Positions 23,481 to 35,985 of a stretch of 64,000 bases of DNA are shown here, piece by piece. A program made the translations under genes and the position numbers. The stretch's first letter is position 1. The number at the start of each line of letters is the position of its first letter. The notes under the pieces were generated by a model that saw nothing but the letters and a program-made list of their open reading frames with translations, had not been told where the DNA came from and did not search any database. The DNA is from Ectobius pallidus (lineage: Eukaryota; Arthropoda; Insecta; Blattodea; Ectobiidae): NCBI GenBank assembly GCA_964059195.1, contig CAXKWD010000007.1:55093620-55157619 (forward strand). Reading direction: 5' to 3'.

Positions 23481-24333
23481 TAATGATTGTATTATGTTTT
23501 ATACGAAGATAAAATAAAAATTTAAAAAATCTTACATTCCGTATGAACATTTTCCAGTAAAAGTTAAAGCATACAATATTCTAAGAAATTCAACGACGGA
23601 ATGAAATCCATATCAGACACTGGCAGAAGTATGGAGAAGCTCGAAAATGTAAAGATATGATGAACATATAACTGGAAAAATCATTAAAGCATGATCCATT
23701 ACGGTGCAACCGCCGAATATGCAAACAGCAACCATCAACTATTAAACAAACTTATCTGTGTCGTGCTTCATGCGATTTCTTGGTTCATAACTGAAACTGG
23801 AAAGTCCAAAAGAGCTAAATGAAATATTATACATATAAACAACACAGACACAAGGTATAATTCTTGGATCCATACTTCAATATTTCAACCTCTAGAACTG
23901 GGCAAGAAATGTTCAAGTCTGAAGATAGTAACCAAGCCAACAATTTTAGTCGCCATTATTGTTGCATATGGTATATCATTACAGATTTTTGGAAATTATG
24001 TATTCTTTACACATAATTACAGCAAATAGGAAATACGAAATTAAAAACAGTACACAATAACTCAAATAACTTCCCTTAATAAAAAAAATACAAAATATTA
24101 GTTCGTATTTTCTGCATGGCACCAACTAATTTGAACAAATTACGAAAACAAATTAAACATATCGGACGTATTTCGACTAAATGTAAGCTTTAATGGCTGC
24201 GACAAACAACAGCCAAGATAAAGTAATAATGGTTTGTTACTAGAAATACAGAGGAGCTAGAGCAACGAATAGCAAAAACACAGGAAACTAAAACCGCCAA
24301 AACCATTCTAAGACGCTTAGGAAATTCAAATCA
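23481..24333. other. Intergenic, AT-rich, no feature recognised
   Basis: I can support nothing in this stretch. Confidence 0.4.
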
Positions 24334-25634
24334 CGAGGGTGAGTCCAAAAATAAGTTTCCCTTGGCGACTGAGTACAGAGGTATGGATGAAAGACATTAA
24401 AGATAAGACGTAACTTTATTTTTTCCACATAATTATCACGTACATTGAAACATTTGTCATACCGCTTTAGAAGCTTCAAAAAGCCCTCCAGGAAAAAAAT
24501 CAGGGCTCTGCATATGGAAGAAGCGTCGAACGGCTTGTGTGACCTCAGCAGTGCTCCCAAAGCGCCTTTCGCCGAAAGTCTTCTTCAAAGCCGGAAACAG
24601 ATGGAAATCACGTGCGAGATCAGGACTGTATGGCGGATGGGGTAGGCGCTTCCAACCAAGAGTTGCAATATGGTTTTGCGTTGCCGTCGCCGATTGTGGT
24701 CTCGCATTGTCATCCAACAACAGAACGCCAGATTGGAGAAGGCCAGGCAGCTTTTTCCGAATCGCCTCCTTCAATTTCGACCGGGTGTGACAGTACCACG
24801 TAGCAATGATGGTTCCATCCTCCAAAAAGTCCAGCAACAAAACCCCTTGGTCGTCCCAGAACACTCCCTGCAGAGGGTGTTGTTTTGAACTTCTTTCGGA
24901 CAGGTGATGACGGTTGTTTTCACTCCATAGATGGGGATTTCGATTCGGGCGTGAAATGGTGGACCCTCGTTTCATCCCCCGTCACAATCCGAAACAGAAA
25001 GTCATTGTCATCACAATGGTAACGCACGAGATGTTCCAGGCTGACTTCCATGCGATGTTCCATGTGATTCGCGGTCAGCTGTCGGAGCACCCATCGTGCT
25101 GACACTTTCCGGTATCCAAGAATGTCGGGATGATCGTGTGCGCTCGCCATGTCCGATTCCAAGTTCTTCCGCTACTTCATCGATGGTGATACGCCGGTTC
25201 ACTTTAATCATGTCAACCACCATCCTGACATTTTCGTCTGTAGTGGCCGTGCAAGTCCATCCAGGTCTCGGTGCGTCCAGCACTTACTGACCCGGCACCA
25301 TCTCCGCACCATTTGTTTCGAAATCACATCTGGCCCATAGACTTCCACGAGGCGGTTATGGATTTCCCCATATGGATACTCCCCGTGCCCATTCATAGCG
25401 AACAACAGCTCTCACCTCGTCCTTTGTCCACGACGTCAAAACGCACCTTCTCTCCATAGCTACAGGGACCAGACGGAGGCTCGTCTCCGCATTGCACATT
25501 CTGCTGGATCGCGGTCGAACGGTACCCAATGGTGTATGGGTGTCTTTCGCGTTCAACCGATGTCTTGTTTCTCCCACTGCCGTTCGATTTCCTGGGGAAA
25601 ATAGAGGAGAAACTTATTTTCGGACTCCCCCTCG
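24334..25634 (-). mobile_element. Full-length mariner transposon, degenerate
   Basis: The TIRs are CGAGGGTGAGTCCAAAAATA at the left and the matching inverted end CGAGGGGGAGTCCGAAAATA at the right. The right flank is TA and the left flank CA, explained by one substitution. The 1.3-kb length is typical of mariner. The transposase is on the minus strand. Confidence 0.9.
24457..25470 (-). pseudogene. mariner transposase (DD34D type), frameshifted
   Basis: Pieces appear in the expected order from 25470 downwards. The N-terminal helix-turn-helix part holds VYGPDVISKQMVRRW, followed by a TGDETRVHHF catalytic Asp block, then LLLDDNARPQ (second Asp), then YSPDLARDFHLFP (third Asp, as in mariners). 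The pieces sit in at least three frames, so it cannot encode a full enzyme. The expected normal length is near 345 residues. Confidence 0.9.
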
Positions 25635-25748
25635 TATATCGACAACGTCCGGATATTTCCGAACGTTTCCTACTAATACAAATACGAATATTCAAACATA
25701 TCCCTATAATATAAAGCCAAACGGCTGACTCACTCACTAACTCAATCA

Positions 25749-26200
25749 CTGACATTAATGTTTGCCCACTTCCAGATGAGCTAGAAACTTGAAATGTGGT
25801 ACACGTATAGCTTTTAGGCTGCAAACCACAGGAAAATTCCAAAAAGTTATTTTTTTTTATTTTTAGCCCTAAAAACCTCGCGAAAAAGGGCTCGGCTCAC
25901 CGACATTAATGTTTGCCTAATTCCAGATGAGCTAGAAACTTGAAGTTTGGTACACGTATAGCTTTTAGGCTGTAAACCACAGGAGAATTCCAAAAAAGTT
26001 TTTTTTTTTAAATTTGTAGCCCTAAAAACCCCCGAAAAAGGGCACGGCTCACCGACATTAATGTTTGCCCACTTCCAGATGAGCTAGAAACTTGAAATTG
26101 GTACACATATAGCTTTTTTAAGCTGTAAACCACAGGAAAATTCCAAAAAGTAATTTTTTTTTAATTTTTAGCCCTAAAAACCCCCGAAAAAGGGCTCGGT
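25749..26200. repeat. Tandem array, three units of about 150 bp
   Basis: Units start at 25749, 25900 and 26052. Each contains GACATTAATGTTTGCC, a CCAGATGAGCTAGAAACTTG block, GCTTTT-AGGCTG and a CCCTAAAAACC end followed by a GAAAAAGGGC phrase. The array is preceded by a TCACTCAC run. Confidence 0.93.
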
Positions 26201-26278
26201 TTCCATGGCCACGGTATTATCAAACAGTGTTCACGTAGGGCTCTGAAAGTTTAGAAATAGTTATTTCCGTAAACATAA

Positions 26279-26345
26279 CGGGGTAGTCGAGATAGTAACG
26301 TCTTGGACTCGCATTCTGAAATCTCAGGTTCATAGTAATTTAATC
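26279..26345 (+). repeat. Degenerate tRNA-like sequence
   Basis: GTAGTCGAGATAGTAACG and a following AGGTTCATAGTAAT resemble decayed A and B boxes of the tRNA-like copy at 11289. Confidence 0.4.
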
Positions 26346-27126
26346 CAATTAACATGTTTTTATCCAGAACTAACAAAATTTTCTTCCATCTGCTGAAGAA
26401 ATTTCATAATTTATGTTCTTTAATTAGAACTCGGAGATGAAGTCCCGCATTTTTACAACATATTATAACCAATTTTACTTGTCTTTATCTATGATTTCCC
26501 TGGTCATAAAGGCAAAGGCCAAATTGAATATTCACATACCACGAATCTTAGTCGCTATTTCATCTTGTATGATGTCCATTTAAATTAATATCAGTTGAAA
26601 TTTACTCCGTAAAATACGCCATAAATGTACGTACACTTTCAGTTGATCTAGAAAACTTAGACTTGGCAAACTATTAGCTTGCAACCGACGGAAAAATTTA
26701 CGAAAAAACCCCACATTTATTTTTTCAGGTTTATTGTGGTGGAGCCCCAATGAGCGAAGCGAGTTATTTATGTAAAATTGACTGCCTATGGCAATATCTA
26801 GGCTACTATTAAGTTTGATTCTTCGTTGCGGTCACTAAAATAATATAAGTAAACAAGTTAGCAGTTTTCAAAATGTAAACTTTGTAGTCTGCCTCAGAAT
26901 ATTATTCTGGTCGCCAATGGCGATCTGACGACCGGGAAATTCGCGCCCCGCTCTAGAACCAGGAGAATGTATGACTCAAATTCAGCATGGGACAAAATAT
27001 TGAAGACGTGTCACATAATAATAAAATAAAGATTTGGAAAAGATAAAGACCTTGGTTGTTTCCTGCAGTATCCTGTAGTAAAATACTGACCTTCATATTC
27101 ATGAGAAACACAACCTTTCTCAACAC
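26346..27126. other. Intergenic, no gene
   Basis: Around 26620-26760 one block (GATCTAGAAAACTTAGACTTG ... GAGCCCC) distantly recalls the 25749 array. I see nothing else. Confidence 0.4.
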
Positions 27127-27128
27127 TA

Positions 27129-29644
27129 AGGGTGGAGTGCACCATCCAGGAGTAAACCAAACTAAAGTAGTAAATTTAAGACGGAGACCTGAAGTATACA
27201 AGAACCAGTACATCTGTCTCACTCTTTAAGTCATACGAGTAATGTGCTAGAGTGAGACAGACAAACCGGTTTTTGTTGCGTCAGGTTCCAGTCTTAGATT
27301 TATTACTTTAGTGCTTCTCTTTTAGTAACTTACTCTTTTAGTTGGTGTTGGAGAGCTCAATTGATAGTTACTTCTTAGTTGTAACTAAAGTAGTAAACGA
27401 TTTTTACTAAAGAAGTAGTCGAATTCTGCGCAGAACAGAGCAGAAACGTTAGTGCAGCGCAGCAGAACACGTGCATTTCAATTGCCAGTATTATTCAAGT
27501 GCCAGATAATGAAAAGGAAAGGTTCGCTGTAACAATGAATATGAATTTGGGTTGTTCCAAATATTACTAATGAGTAATGACAATCTTCATATGTTAAAAT
27601 AGGTCTAATAGTAATGTTTTATTCATTACTAATTTTAATTCCTTCAATTGAATATTTTCAGTTTAGTAGCCTACGTTAGGGTACTGTGATTACAATTTTT
27701 GTGCAAACTATTTCTGTATTATAATTCACACAATTGGAATTTCCAGTTGATTTTCATAATTGATTCACTGTGAATATTATAATTATTTCTCTCATAATAA
27801 TAATAATAAAGTTCTAAAATATATTAAAATATTTATACTTCCTAAAGTTACATATTCTTCCCCAAAAACGATAAATCAATTATTCTACAGTTGTTTATCA
27901 TAAATCTCACTATAATGAATTATTAATACTTATTGCCTGTTTAATAATATTAATAAGAAGTATTACACAAAATCATGAAAAACAGGGGGATAAAAAGGAT
28001 AACAAAACTAATAAGGGGCATTATGTTTCTGTCCTTTTTCAAATGCACAGAACATTTACTTAAAAAATATTACCTTATAAAAATAATAATATTACAACTG
28101 AGAAATTTAATATTTAAACAAAAAATGGCGGTACAATATTTAGGAAGCAATGAACTCCAATAATAATTATGTAGATGGTTGTGTGTTTAAAAATAATTTC
28201 AGTGACTACTTCTCTAGATCCTGTGCAGCTTCAACCTCCAGTGCCCCTCCTTAAAATTTTCTTTCGGCACTCACGTTGGCATTTTTTTCTATATAGTTTA
28301 TAATGCTTCTCACATTCCTGTCCACAGGGTTAATTAAAATAGTTAGCAGCATACTATAGACCTGCAGCATCTGTTATAGTTTATTCCCAAACATGAAAGT
28401 CTCGTCTCACTCCACCATTCGAGACTTGGGGAGTCTTTAAGGAATGGTTTTACAATGTGTCCCCTTCTCAATGTACGCTAATCCCAGAGTCAGTCAAATT
28501 TTCTTCCGATGTGGCCTGTTTGCACATTTTTACACCTGGGTCAGAAAAAAGGACATATTATACATTAACACTGCGGGTGCAACCATTGAACTTTTACCTC
28601 TTATAATTATTATTATAATTCTGGCATTCGCAATGTTGTGCTTTAAGTTAAGCTATAGAAGTGTAATGTAATAAAATTAATTTACAATAATTACATTAAA
28701 TCGTTTAGCAATGAGAATCGCCTATTGTTCAGTAATCTCTATGGTTAAGTAGCAGGGGGAAGTGTTTTCTGGGTAGCTCCAAGAACGGAGGCTTTCATTT
28801 ATTCGAATATACTATACCTCGCCGATATCTGTAGCCATAGGATTAGCTTGAAATACATCGTCGTTTTCTAACCCAAAGTTAGGGAGAACTGCAGCATCTA
28901 AAGGCCGATCCAGCTAGTAAGATATTTGAGAGCACATGCGCTCCTTGTACCGTGCAATGCAAACGTCCCTTCCACTCACTCTCCCCCTCACCTTCGGTGG
29001 ACGTCTTCCTAGTTGGATCGCTCTCCGCAATGATATTTCCACATTTGACTGGCTGAAATCACATGGATGTACTGAGAATCTGACATCGTTTCTTCCAAAC
29101 GCCAGAATTTCATGTAAGGATTTATGAGCTTAATTAGTTACGTTATTAAATGCCCTACTAGGTGTGGTTCGCTTAATATTTATTAAATCACCTGCCACAA
29201 CTCTCATTTTTGGTATACCACCTTCTTCATCTCAATAACTTATCCTCAGTTTGAACTATGTAATCCATTTAATGTGATATGTAACTCATAACTCACGCAA
29301 ATGCCACAGAACACACTTACTACACAACTTTACTCCACCCCCTGAGTAGGAGTAAATATTGGCCTTATTTACTCCACAACTTACTACATTAATAACGTAC
29401 TCCGTGTTGGTGCTCTCCACCACTTGTGGAGTAAGTTCATTTACTCTGGGAGTAAATAAAATTTTTACTTCTTTAGTACATTCCTCTATGTTGAAAGCCG
29501 CCGAGTTTAGTTTACTCCTGGTTGGTGCACGCCACCCTTACTAAAAGACTACGTTACTAAAATAGTAGCTTACTAAAGTAGTTAGAACTAAAGAAGTAAG
29601 GTTTACTAAAAGAGTAAATGGCATGAGTTTGGTGCACGCCACCA
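27129..29644. mobile_element. Unclassified TIR element, copy 1 (2.5 kb)
   Basis: It is nearly collinear with 50081-52563 over its whole length, and flanks diverge beyond. The termini are AGGGTGG(C/A)GTGCACCA and the inverted GGTGCACGCCACC. Subterminal regions are packed with GGAGTAAA/TACTAAAG motifs in both orientations. The flanks are compatible with TA or TWA. No transposase is present, so it is non-autonomous. An internal copy of the left end occurs inverted at 29512-29540. Confidence 0.82.
28919..29160 (-). other. Conserved minus-strand open segment in 2.5-kb element
   Basis: On the minus strand, about 70 codons from near 29140 to 28919 are open, with a basic stretch AIQLGRRPPKVRGR. The same frame is open in copy 2 near 51830-52045 apart from the end. 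There is no Met start and no family match I can name. It could be a remnant exon of an accessory protein, or chance. Confidence 0.3.
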
Positions 29645-30093
29645 TAAGCGTGGATGTTGCGATTTTCTCGCTTCTCATTCCACCATAGAATAAATCCCCG
29701 AATTGCAGGCGTGCGCATTTACACATCTCAGCCTCACAAAAAGCTAACTACTCGCGAGGCTACACATAAAGTCTAGGTTTCTTGAAAAGTTGGCTGTAAT
29801 TTCTTTTTACAGTATAATGTTCAGATCCTTTTTTTTTTTAATACTTGGTCATTAAATACAGTATTTGGTTTTTCTCAGCTACTTAATTATTATAATTCGC
29901 CAATTTGTTCTCTCACTTACCTCGTCTCTGTTCAACACGAAAAATAAACTTCACTGTAAAGATATTCCAAAAACATTCAGTTTTTTTAGTGTACTGTTAC
30001 ATAAAATTTTCCATGCCTTACTCTGAAACTGGTTAACATGTATTGTGCAACAAAAAACCCACTTAATCACCCAACTTGTATTACCTTAAACTC

Positions 30094-30194
<101 letters not shown>

Positions 30195-30649
30195 GGTGTA
30201 CGGTATACACAACGTTGGTATTTCTAATGTCCAAAAAAGAACAATAATCTCTTACTATATAATATTAGGTTTTTCATTATGCACGATGACTAATTCCAGT
30301 GAAATTGAAAAGAAAAATGGAATACTGTATTTAGTAATTATTTTTCAGTGTGGGAGTCGTGCCTTTAGTCTCGCGTTCACTATTCCCATGTAGGCCTACA
30401 CTGCAAGCTGATAAAAAGTTAACTGAAAGTTACTTAAAAATCAAGATATTGGAACGAAATCAAGATAGTTATAAAATAAAAAAAGCAATTAAACTCAAAA
30501 GCCGTATGTTATAAATGACGAAAAGCGCTTTAGAAGATTCTTCTAATCTAAGTAATTTTGAATAAAAGGATCAGCAACAAATAATTAAACCAACTCTCTG
30601 GTAATAAAGAAACCTAGTTCATACGGAAGAAGTAAATAATCACATCTTT

Positions 30650-30830
30650 TCCTGTCTTTGCAGTCTCTTGTCCAATCTATGACTTCCATTCCTAACTTCT
30701 CAAGCCAGGTTTTCACGATGATTTACTTCTATCTACGTCTAGAGATCTTCCACCGGGATTTAACAGGAGTCTATTTGCCATTCGAGCAACATGTTCTGCT
30801 CATCTCAGCCTGCATGGTAACTATTTAAAC
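30650..30830 (-). pseudogene. LINE ORF2 C-terminal tail (minus strand)
   Basis: The minus strand reads RLRWAEHVARM, then GGR..., then a GMEV-type end in shifted frames. This matches the terminal segment of the endonuclease-reverse transcriptase LINE class, also seen at 3655. Stops are present. Confidence 0.55.
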
Positions 30831-31232
30831 ATGTGAACAATTGAATTTCGGCCTTTAAATTTTGTTCTAAATTTCCCTATACACAGACCTATTATAATAT
30901 AACAACCAAAAAGGAGTAGAAAGAAAAGTATAACATGACCTTACGCAGTTGAAATAAAAAATAAATAGAAATAGAAAATTAGCCAGCATGATAACTATTT
31001 AAACATATGAACCGTTGAACTTCAGCCTTTTAAATTTTTCCCTGTGAGTTCACAAAGCCTGAATTCTATATATATATATAAACTTGATCATTTCCGAATG
31101 TACTAACTGTTTGCAAATTTTAATATCGCTCCACTATACACAGACCTATTATAATATGCCAACCAAGAAGGCGTAGAAAGAAAAGTATAACATGTCCTTA
31201 CGTAGTTGAAATAAAAAATAAATAGAAATGAG
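30808..31232. repeat. Two-copy tandem repeat with internal TA run
   Basis: A block with AACTATTTAAACAT and a block with ACAGACCTATTATAATAT occur in the same order twice (30811/30880 and 30984/31136). The second unit is lengthened by an insert containing a TA run near 31070. Confidence 0.85.
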
Positions 31233-31930
31233 TGTAATTGTCTTCGCCGTCCTACAGTTTCACAATAACTTAATAATAAAAATAATGCGGTAGACAGAGA
31301 AGACAAATGGGCTGGACAGCGATCCCTGAACCATTATATATTCACATAGCACGCTCAGTTCGAAGGGTTTATTTAGGGATGGTTGCACCAGTTCGTCAGA
31401 ATTATAGGCTATGGATAACAGTAATATGTCCTTATGGTCTATCCTGATACATATTGAACATCGGTGCAGTTTAGAGGAAAATGTGTCGCACGTACGTCAA
31501 GAACATGACAGCAATATTCGTAGGGGAGAAAGGATAGAAGAGAAAATCATATGACGTGAGGATGCGGGTAGTGCTATAGTTGGAACCGATGGACAGTGCA
31601 CTGGCAGATGCCAAATCTAATTTTAGTGGACAGGGCAGCCTCTAGCCTGGACTTGCAATGACATTTAAGGTGTGCCAGACGTCACATGCACTGAGCCGAA
31701 ATAGTTCCAGCCCCACTGGAAACTCGACTTCAGACGCCAGTTCAACAATTCACGCATCGACAAACACTGTGACTGAATTGTTAGGAAATTTCACGTACAC
31801 CAGTCCAGTCAATGAAAAGTTGTAGAGGGAAATGGAAGGAACACAATTTTTTACTTTGGGACTTTGTTTGGATTAAGTTAGGAGGTAAACATACTAAAAT
31901 CCCCATTCCTAGGAGGTGAGAGGGGAGCAG
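31233..31930. other. Intergenic, no feature recognised
   Basis: I see no gene or repeat that I can support. Confidence 0.35.
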
Positions 31931-32350
31931 GGAGCCCCATAGATGTTCCATTTTTTTGTTTTTAGCTTATATCTCGGAAACTACGGGTCCTAGCGATAAT
32001 ACCACTCTATACAAAATTAAAGCTAACATAATTCTCCACAATATTGACTCCATTCGTGTTTTCGATATCTTGCATAGTTTCCGAGATATTCGCGCTCAAA
32101 GGTGGCTAATTAAAAAATTTATTTTGTCTCATGTATTTTACCTTATTTTACTTTATAACTATTCGGTCCTTCGTCCTACGAAAAAGTCATGAGAAAAGAA
32201 GGTTCAGAGCATTAAATTTGCTTCGAGAATGTAAGTTGTTCTGCTATTTATCTTGAACCGTTCAAAAGTTAGAGCAATTTAAACTTTATGTGTAAAATCC
32301 GGGTTTTTGCAGAAAAACTTAACTTTCGTATTTTCCGTTATTCCACTGCC
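31930..32350 (+). repeat. Interspersed repeat, inverted partner at 35560-35985
   Basis: ATATCTCGGAAACTA, a CTATACAAAATTAA block, CGTCCTACGAAAAAGT and a GAACCGTTCAAAAGTT block occur here. They recur in inverse order and complement at 35560-35985. A distantly similar block is at 39660-40040. The family is unknown and non-coding. Confidence 0.8.
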
Positions 32351-32651
32351 CAAACTCGGTGTAAAAATCTGATGTGAAAGTCACATAACTTCCTCTGCCC
32401 AAATAAAAGTATTCACATATCCTTGTACAGAGACGCAAGACACAATAAATTGTACGCTAATTATACGATAAATACCTGAAAACCTCTTCTTTGAAAATGA
32501 TGCGACTAATAAAAATGTAAACTATATAACAAAGTAAACAAAAACAAGTGACTGCAGACATTTATTGAAACTTCCGTCTTTAAGAATAATTTCCGAACTT
32601 TATCGAATATTTCCCTCCAATACATCTTTCTCACTTCATTCTTATATAGAA

Positions 32652-33762
32652 CTAGCAGGTGCCCGCGGCGTCGCCCGCGATTATTTACTCAACTGCGGGA
32701 TGTTTTGTTTAAATAATTTATTTAACAGCAACATATTTGCTAACATTGGCATCGTTTTTACAAAAATTGTAGGAATTGCATAATTTTTTCTGATTAGTAT
32801 TAGCAATCTGATGCGCACTGGGATTTTTTCCCAAAAATGTTTTCATAGCCGATTTTAATTGCTGTTTGCGTATTGCACTACTATACCTCGCACGTTGCTT
32901 TTTAACCTCACATGATCTTGAATCTGGAGACGGCCAATCCTCTGCAACTCTTTTCTGTTCCATAATTGTTTTATGTAACGCAACAAATCAATAAATAAAA
33001 TGGAATCCTTTGCGTATACATTCCGAATAGGATATTTATTTCACGCTACGCTGTGTATAACATGCAACAATGATATCGCATGGCCCACAGTACCTGAACA
33101 TAACGTATTTTAATGAATTACTGTATATCGATACCTGTGATCACAACAAAATTTTCTCAAGCATGGAAATTATCCTATACCGAATTTTGTATCCCATCGC
33201 TTGTACACAGCAAGCCGGGTAGGGGTTCAAATAATTCCGGTAACTTTAACTTTGTATTGTCTTTGCGGAAAATTTTATTTCTCACTCTCATGTTATAAAA
33301 CCGTTTTGAGGATAAAATTAAACAGAAATGTAATATCCCTTTCATACTTCTCTCTCCAAAAACCTGCGATATACTAATATATATATATACCATACCTCGT
33401 ATTGTTTTCTCTATGTCCAGGGTAAAGAAAGTTATGTGACTGCATTATTTTCGTGGATATTGATAGTTCTCTAATTTGTCAAATTCGAGTTTCATTTTTT
33501 TCCAAACCCATCTGAGACCCACTGGCAACAATATGTTTTAATGTCAAATGTGATTTGGATTGGATAATTCTGTGTAAAAAGGGATTAAGTATTCTCAAAA
33601 ACATTTGATTTTTGGCATTTAAAATCAATTAGTGAGCACCTACATTATGAAACGAAGGTACTGTCAAAATTCCAAGTCTCTACCATAGTTAAGGCTGTAC
33701 GTTGATTCTCTGTCAGTCAGTCATTCAGTCAGTCAGGACAAAGGCTCTTATATAGAGAGAGA
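32652..33762 (-). mobile_element. Non-autonomous Helitron
   Basis: On the minus strand it begins TCTCTCTATATAAGAGCC after an A (33762). It ends with a GC-rich hairpin (CGCGGGCGACGCCGCG), a short spacer and CTAG followed by T at 32652. A TC start, hairpin, CTRR end and insertion between A and T are Helitron hallmarks. Its 5' portion matches the Helitron at 44208-45118, while its 3' portion differs, so it may be a chimera of subfamilies. There is no Rep/helicase gene. Confidence 0.82.
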
Positions 33763-34770
33763 TAAGAGGCCGTGAAAGACCCCGTATTCAATTGTTCACC
33801 ACGCAACACAAACTTTCTACGAACAGTGGGTGGCTTGTAACTACCCTTCAGAGAATTTTTTCGAAAAAAAGTTTCAAATAAAAGTTTTATCTCTCACTAT
33901 AAGCTACACATGTGCAAAACTTAAAGAAAATCGTTAGAGCTGTTTTCGAGGAAATCACGAAAAACGAAAATATCTTCATGTAAAGTCCCCTTAAAAATAA
34001 GAGAAACTTGTCACCAATCTTGGCCACACATCTTCAGAAGGTATTTGTCCCAAATACGAAATTTTGTTTTCATACGATTTTCCGTTTTGGAGCTAGCTTG
34101 TTCACAGACAGACATGTTTCCAAAAATAGTATTTTTGGATTCAGGGGGTCTTGAAACGTGTATATATGCTAATAACTCAACTTCGAATTTTGGGGTTGAA
34201 AACAATACTTCCTCAACCTATAGTACCTATGGTACGGGCAGAGGAAGTAAAAAGCTGACATACACATATTATATATATATTTATATGTATAAATAGTATG
34301 TACTATATATGTGGTACATAAAGAAGTTCTTCAAAAGTAATGTTGTTTGGTGTCGTTTAATACATTTATGACACCCCGAATCTAGTGGAACCACTTTAAG
34401 AGCTCCATCATTCACACCTGCAGAAACACAATGACTATATGATGGAAATTGTTTATAATAGGCTACTCAAAATTGTCAATTTATCGAGGATCGCTGAATC
34501 TTTATTGTTATTTAGGAGCCACAATAACCCTCCACATAGGCTTGTATTCAATGTATATAATATATAATGTAAGTTTATATATATACACACACATACACAC
34601 TCACTCACGCACTGTACATTCGCTCGGGATTGGGGTAAGGTGATTCTCGAGTCAACAATAATTTGTACATAACTTGTTTTATTCACATATTAACTCGTAT
34701 TTTTTTTAATTTGTTACATTTAATTTCATAATATATTTACACCTTATGGTACAGTTAAAAACAATAATTA
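33763..34770. other. Intergenic, no gene supported
   Basis: TA-rich short runs occur near 34265 and 34570. The frame at 34045-34296 has no recognisable domain. Confidence 0.4.
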
Positions 34771-35326
34771 TTATAAATTCCGGGCTCTCTTGGAGCGGGA
34801 GGGTTCTGGCTCGTCATGGGAACTTGGTCCTGCTTCGTTTTCTTCTTCATCTGTTGAGAAAGGGGATAAATCTTCGAGGATGACTGGTAGAGGATCGATG
34901 TCGAGTTCTTCATTGTCAATGGCCAAGAGGGGACCCCCATTAAGACAATTCCCCTTGCAGTTTTGGCACACAGGGGAACATTTGAGAGATGCCTTTCTGT
35001 ATCCGCATTTGGTGGCGGCACAATCCTTTGTGCACCGCCAAAAAATAATTTTTAATATTTCATCCGATGCAGTCTGCTGCTCACTGTGCACCGGGCCCCG
35101 TATCACCTCAAAATGTTTATAGAAAAATCCTGTTTGTGCGATTATCGGCTATAACGACCGCAAATTGGCGGTCCCTTCAGGGTTTTGCCTGTATTCATAT
35201 CTCTGACAAACACTTGATAATATTATTATAAACAGAACCGGTAAGCTAACAGTCATATTTAATTATTAAATCACGTAATTATTAAAGAAAGTGACATGAA
35301 ATATATAGGCTTATGTATGTAGAGTT

Positions 35327-35536
35327 GTCCGCCGCCATGGGTGAGTCGGTAGCGCGCCTGCCTTCCACTCCGGCGGCCCGCATTCGATTGCCGGCTGAAA
35401 AATCCCTTTCACGGGTTCAGGAATGGGCGTGTGTGTGTCCTTAGGTTTAAGTAGGTAGGGAATTGGCGCACCCCGGTAACAAATCTGCTGTGCCCTTACG
35501 AGATCGCCAGGGATCGCTCGCGAACATGAGGAATAC
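35327..35536 (+). repeat. tRNA-derived SINE, full copy with 10-bp TSD
   Basis: GTCCGCCGCCATGGGTGAGTCGG carries an A-box-like segment, and CATTCGATTGCC a B-box-like one. The body continues with CCTTAGGTTTAAGTAGGTAG and ends GATCGCTCGCGAACATGAGGAAT. ATGTAGAGTT duplicates flank it at 35317-35326 and 35537-35546. Relatives lie at 45175-45410 and 56634-56782. Confidence 0.9.
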
Positions 35537-35559
35537 ATGTAGAGTTAGAGCATTGTAAT

Positions 35560-35985
35560 AACGAAAAATACGGAAGTTAAGTTTTTCTGCAAAATCTCGG
35601 AATTTACACATAAAGTTAAAATTTCTCCAACTTTTGAACGGTTGAAGATAAAATAGCAAAGTATCATTATATTCTTCAAGAAAATTTAATGTCCTACAAC
35701 TTCGTTCCTTATAACTTTTTCGTAGGACGAAAGGCTGAAGAGTTAGCTAGTTAAAAAAATAAAATAAAAGAGAAAAATCTTTTTTTTTTAAATTAGTTTA
35801 TTTTGAGCGCGGATATCTCGGAAAATATGCGAGATAGCGAAAAAATTAATGTGATTAATCTTGTGGAACATTTTGTCAGCCTTAATTTTGTTGAACATTT
35901 TGTCAGCCTTAATTTTGTATAGAGTGGTATTATCGCTAGGGCCCATAGTTTCTGATATATAAGCGAAAACCCGCTACGGCTTCCC
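35560..35985 (-). repeat. Interspersed repeat, inverted partner of 31930-32350
   Basis: It matches the complement of 31930-32350. It contains an extra 27-bp tandem doublet (GAACATTTTGTCAGCCTTAA) at about 35870-35925. Confidence 0.8.

Noticed and set aside
25393..25842. 149-codon minus-strand frame as an independent gene
   Set aside because: It overlaps the mariner transposase N-terminus in another frame and crosses the mariner TIR.
34453..34686. Minus-strand 77-codon frame near 34.5 kb
   Set aside because: Part is a CA/TA-rich run, and no domain is seen.
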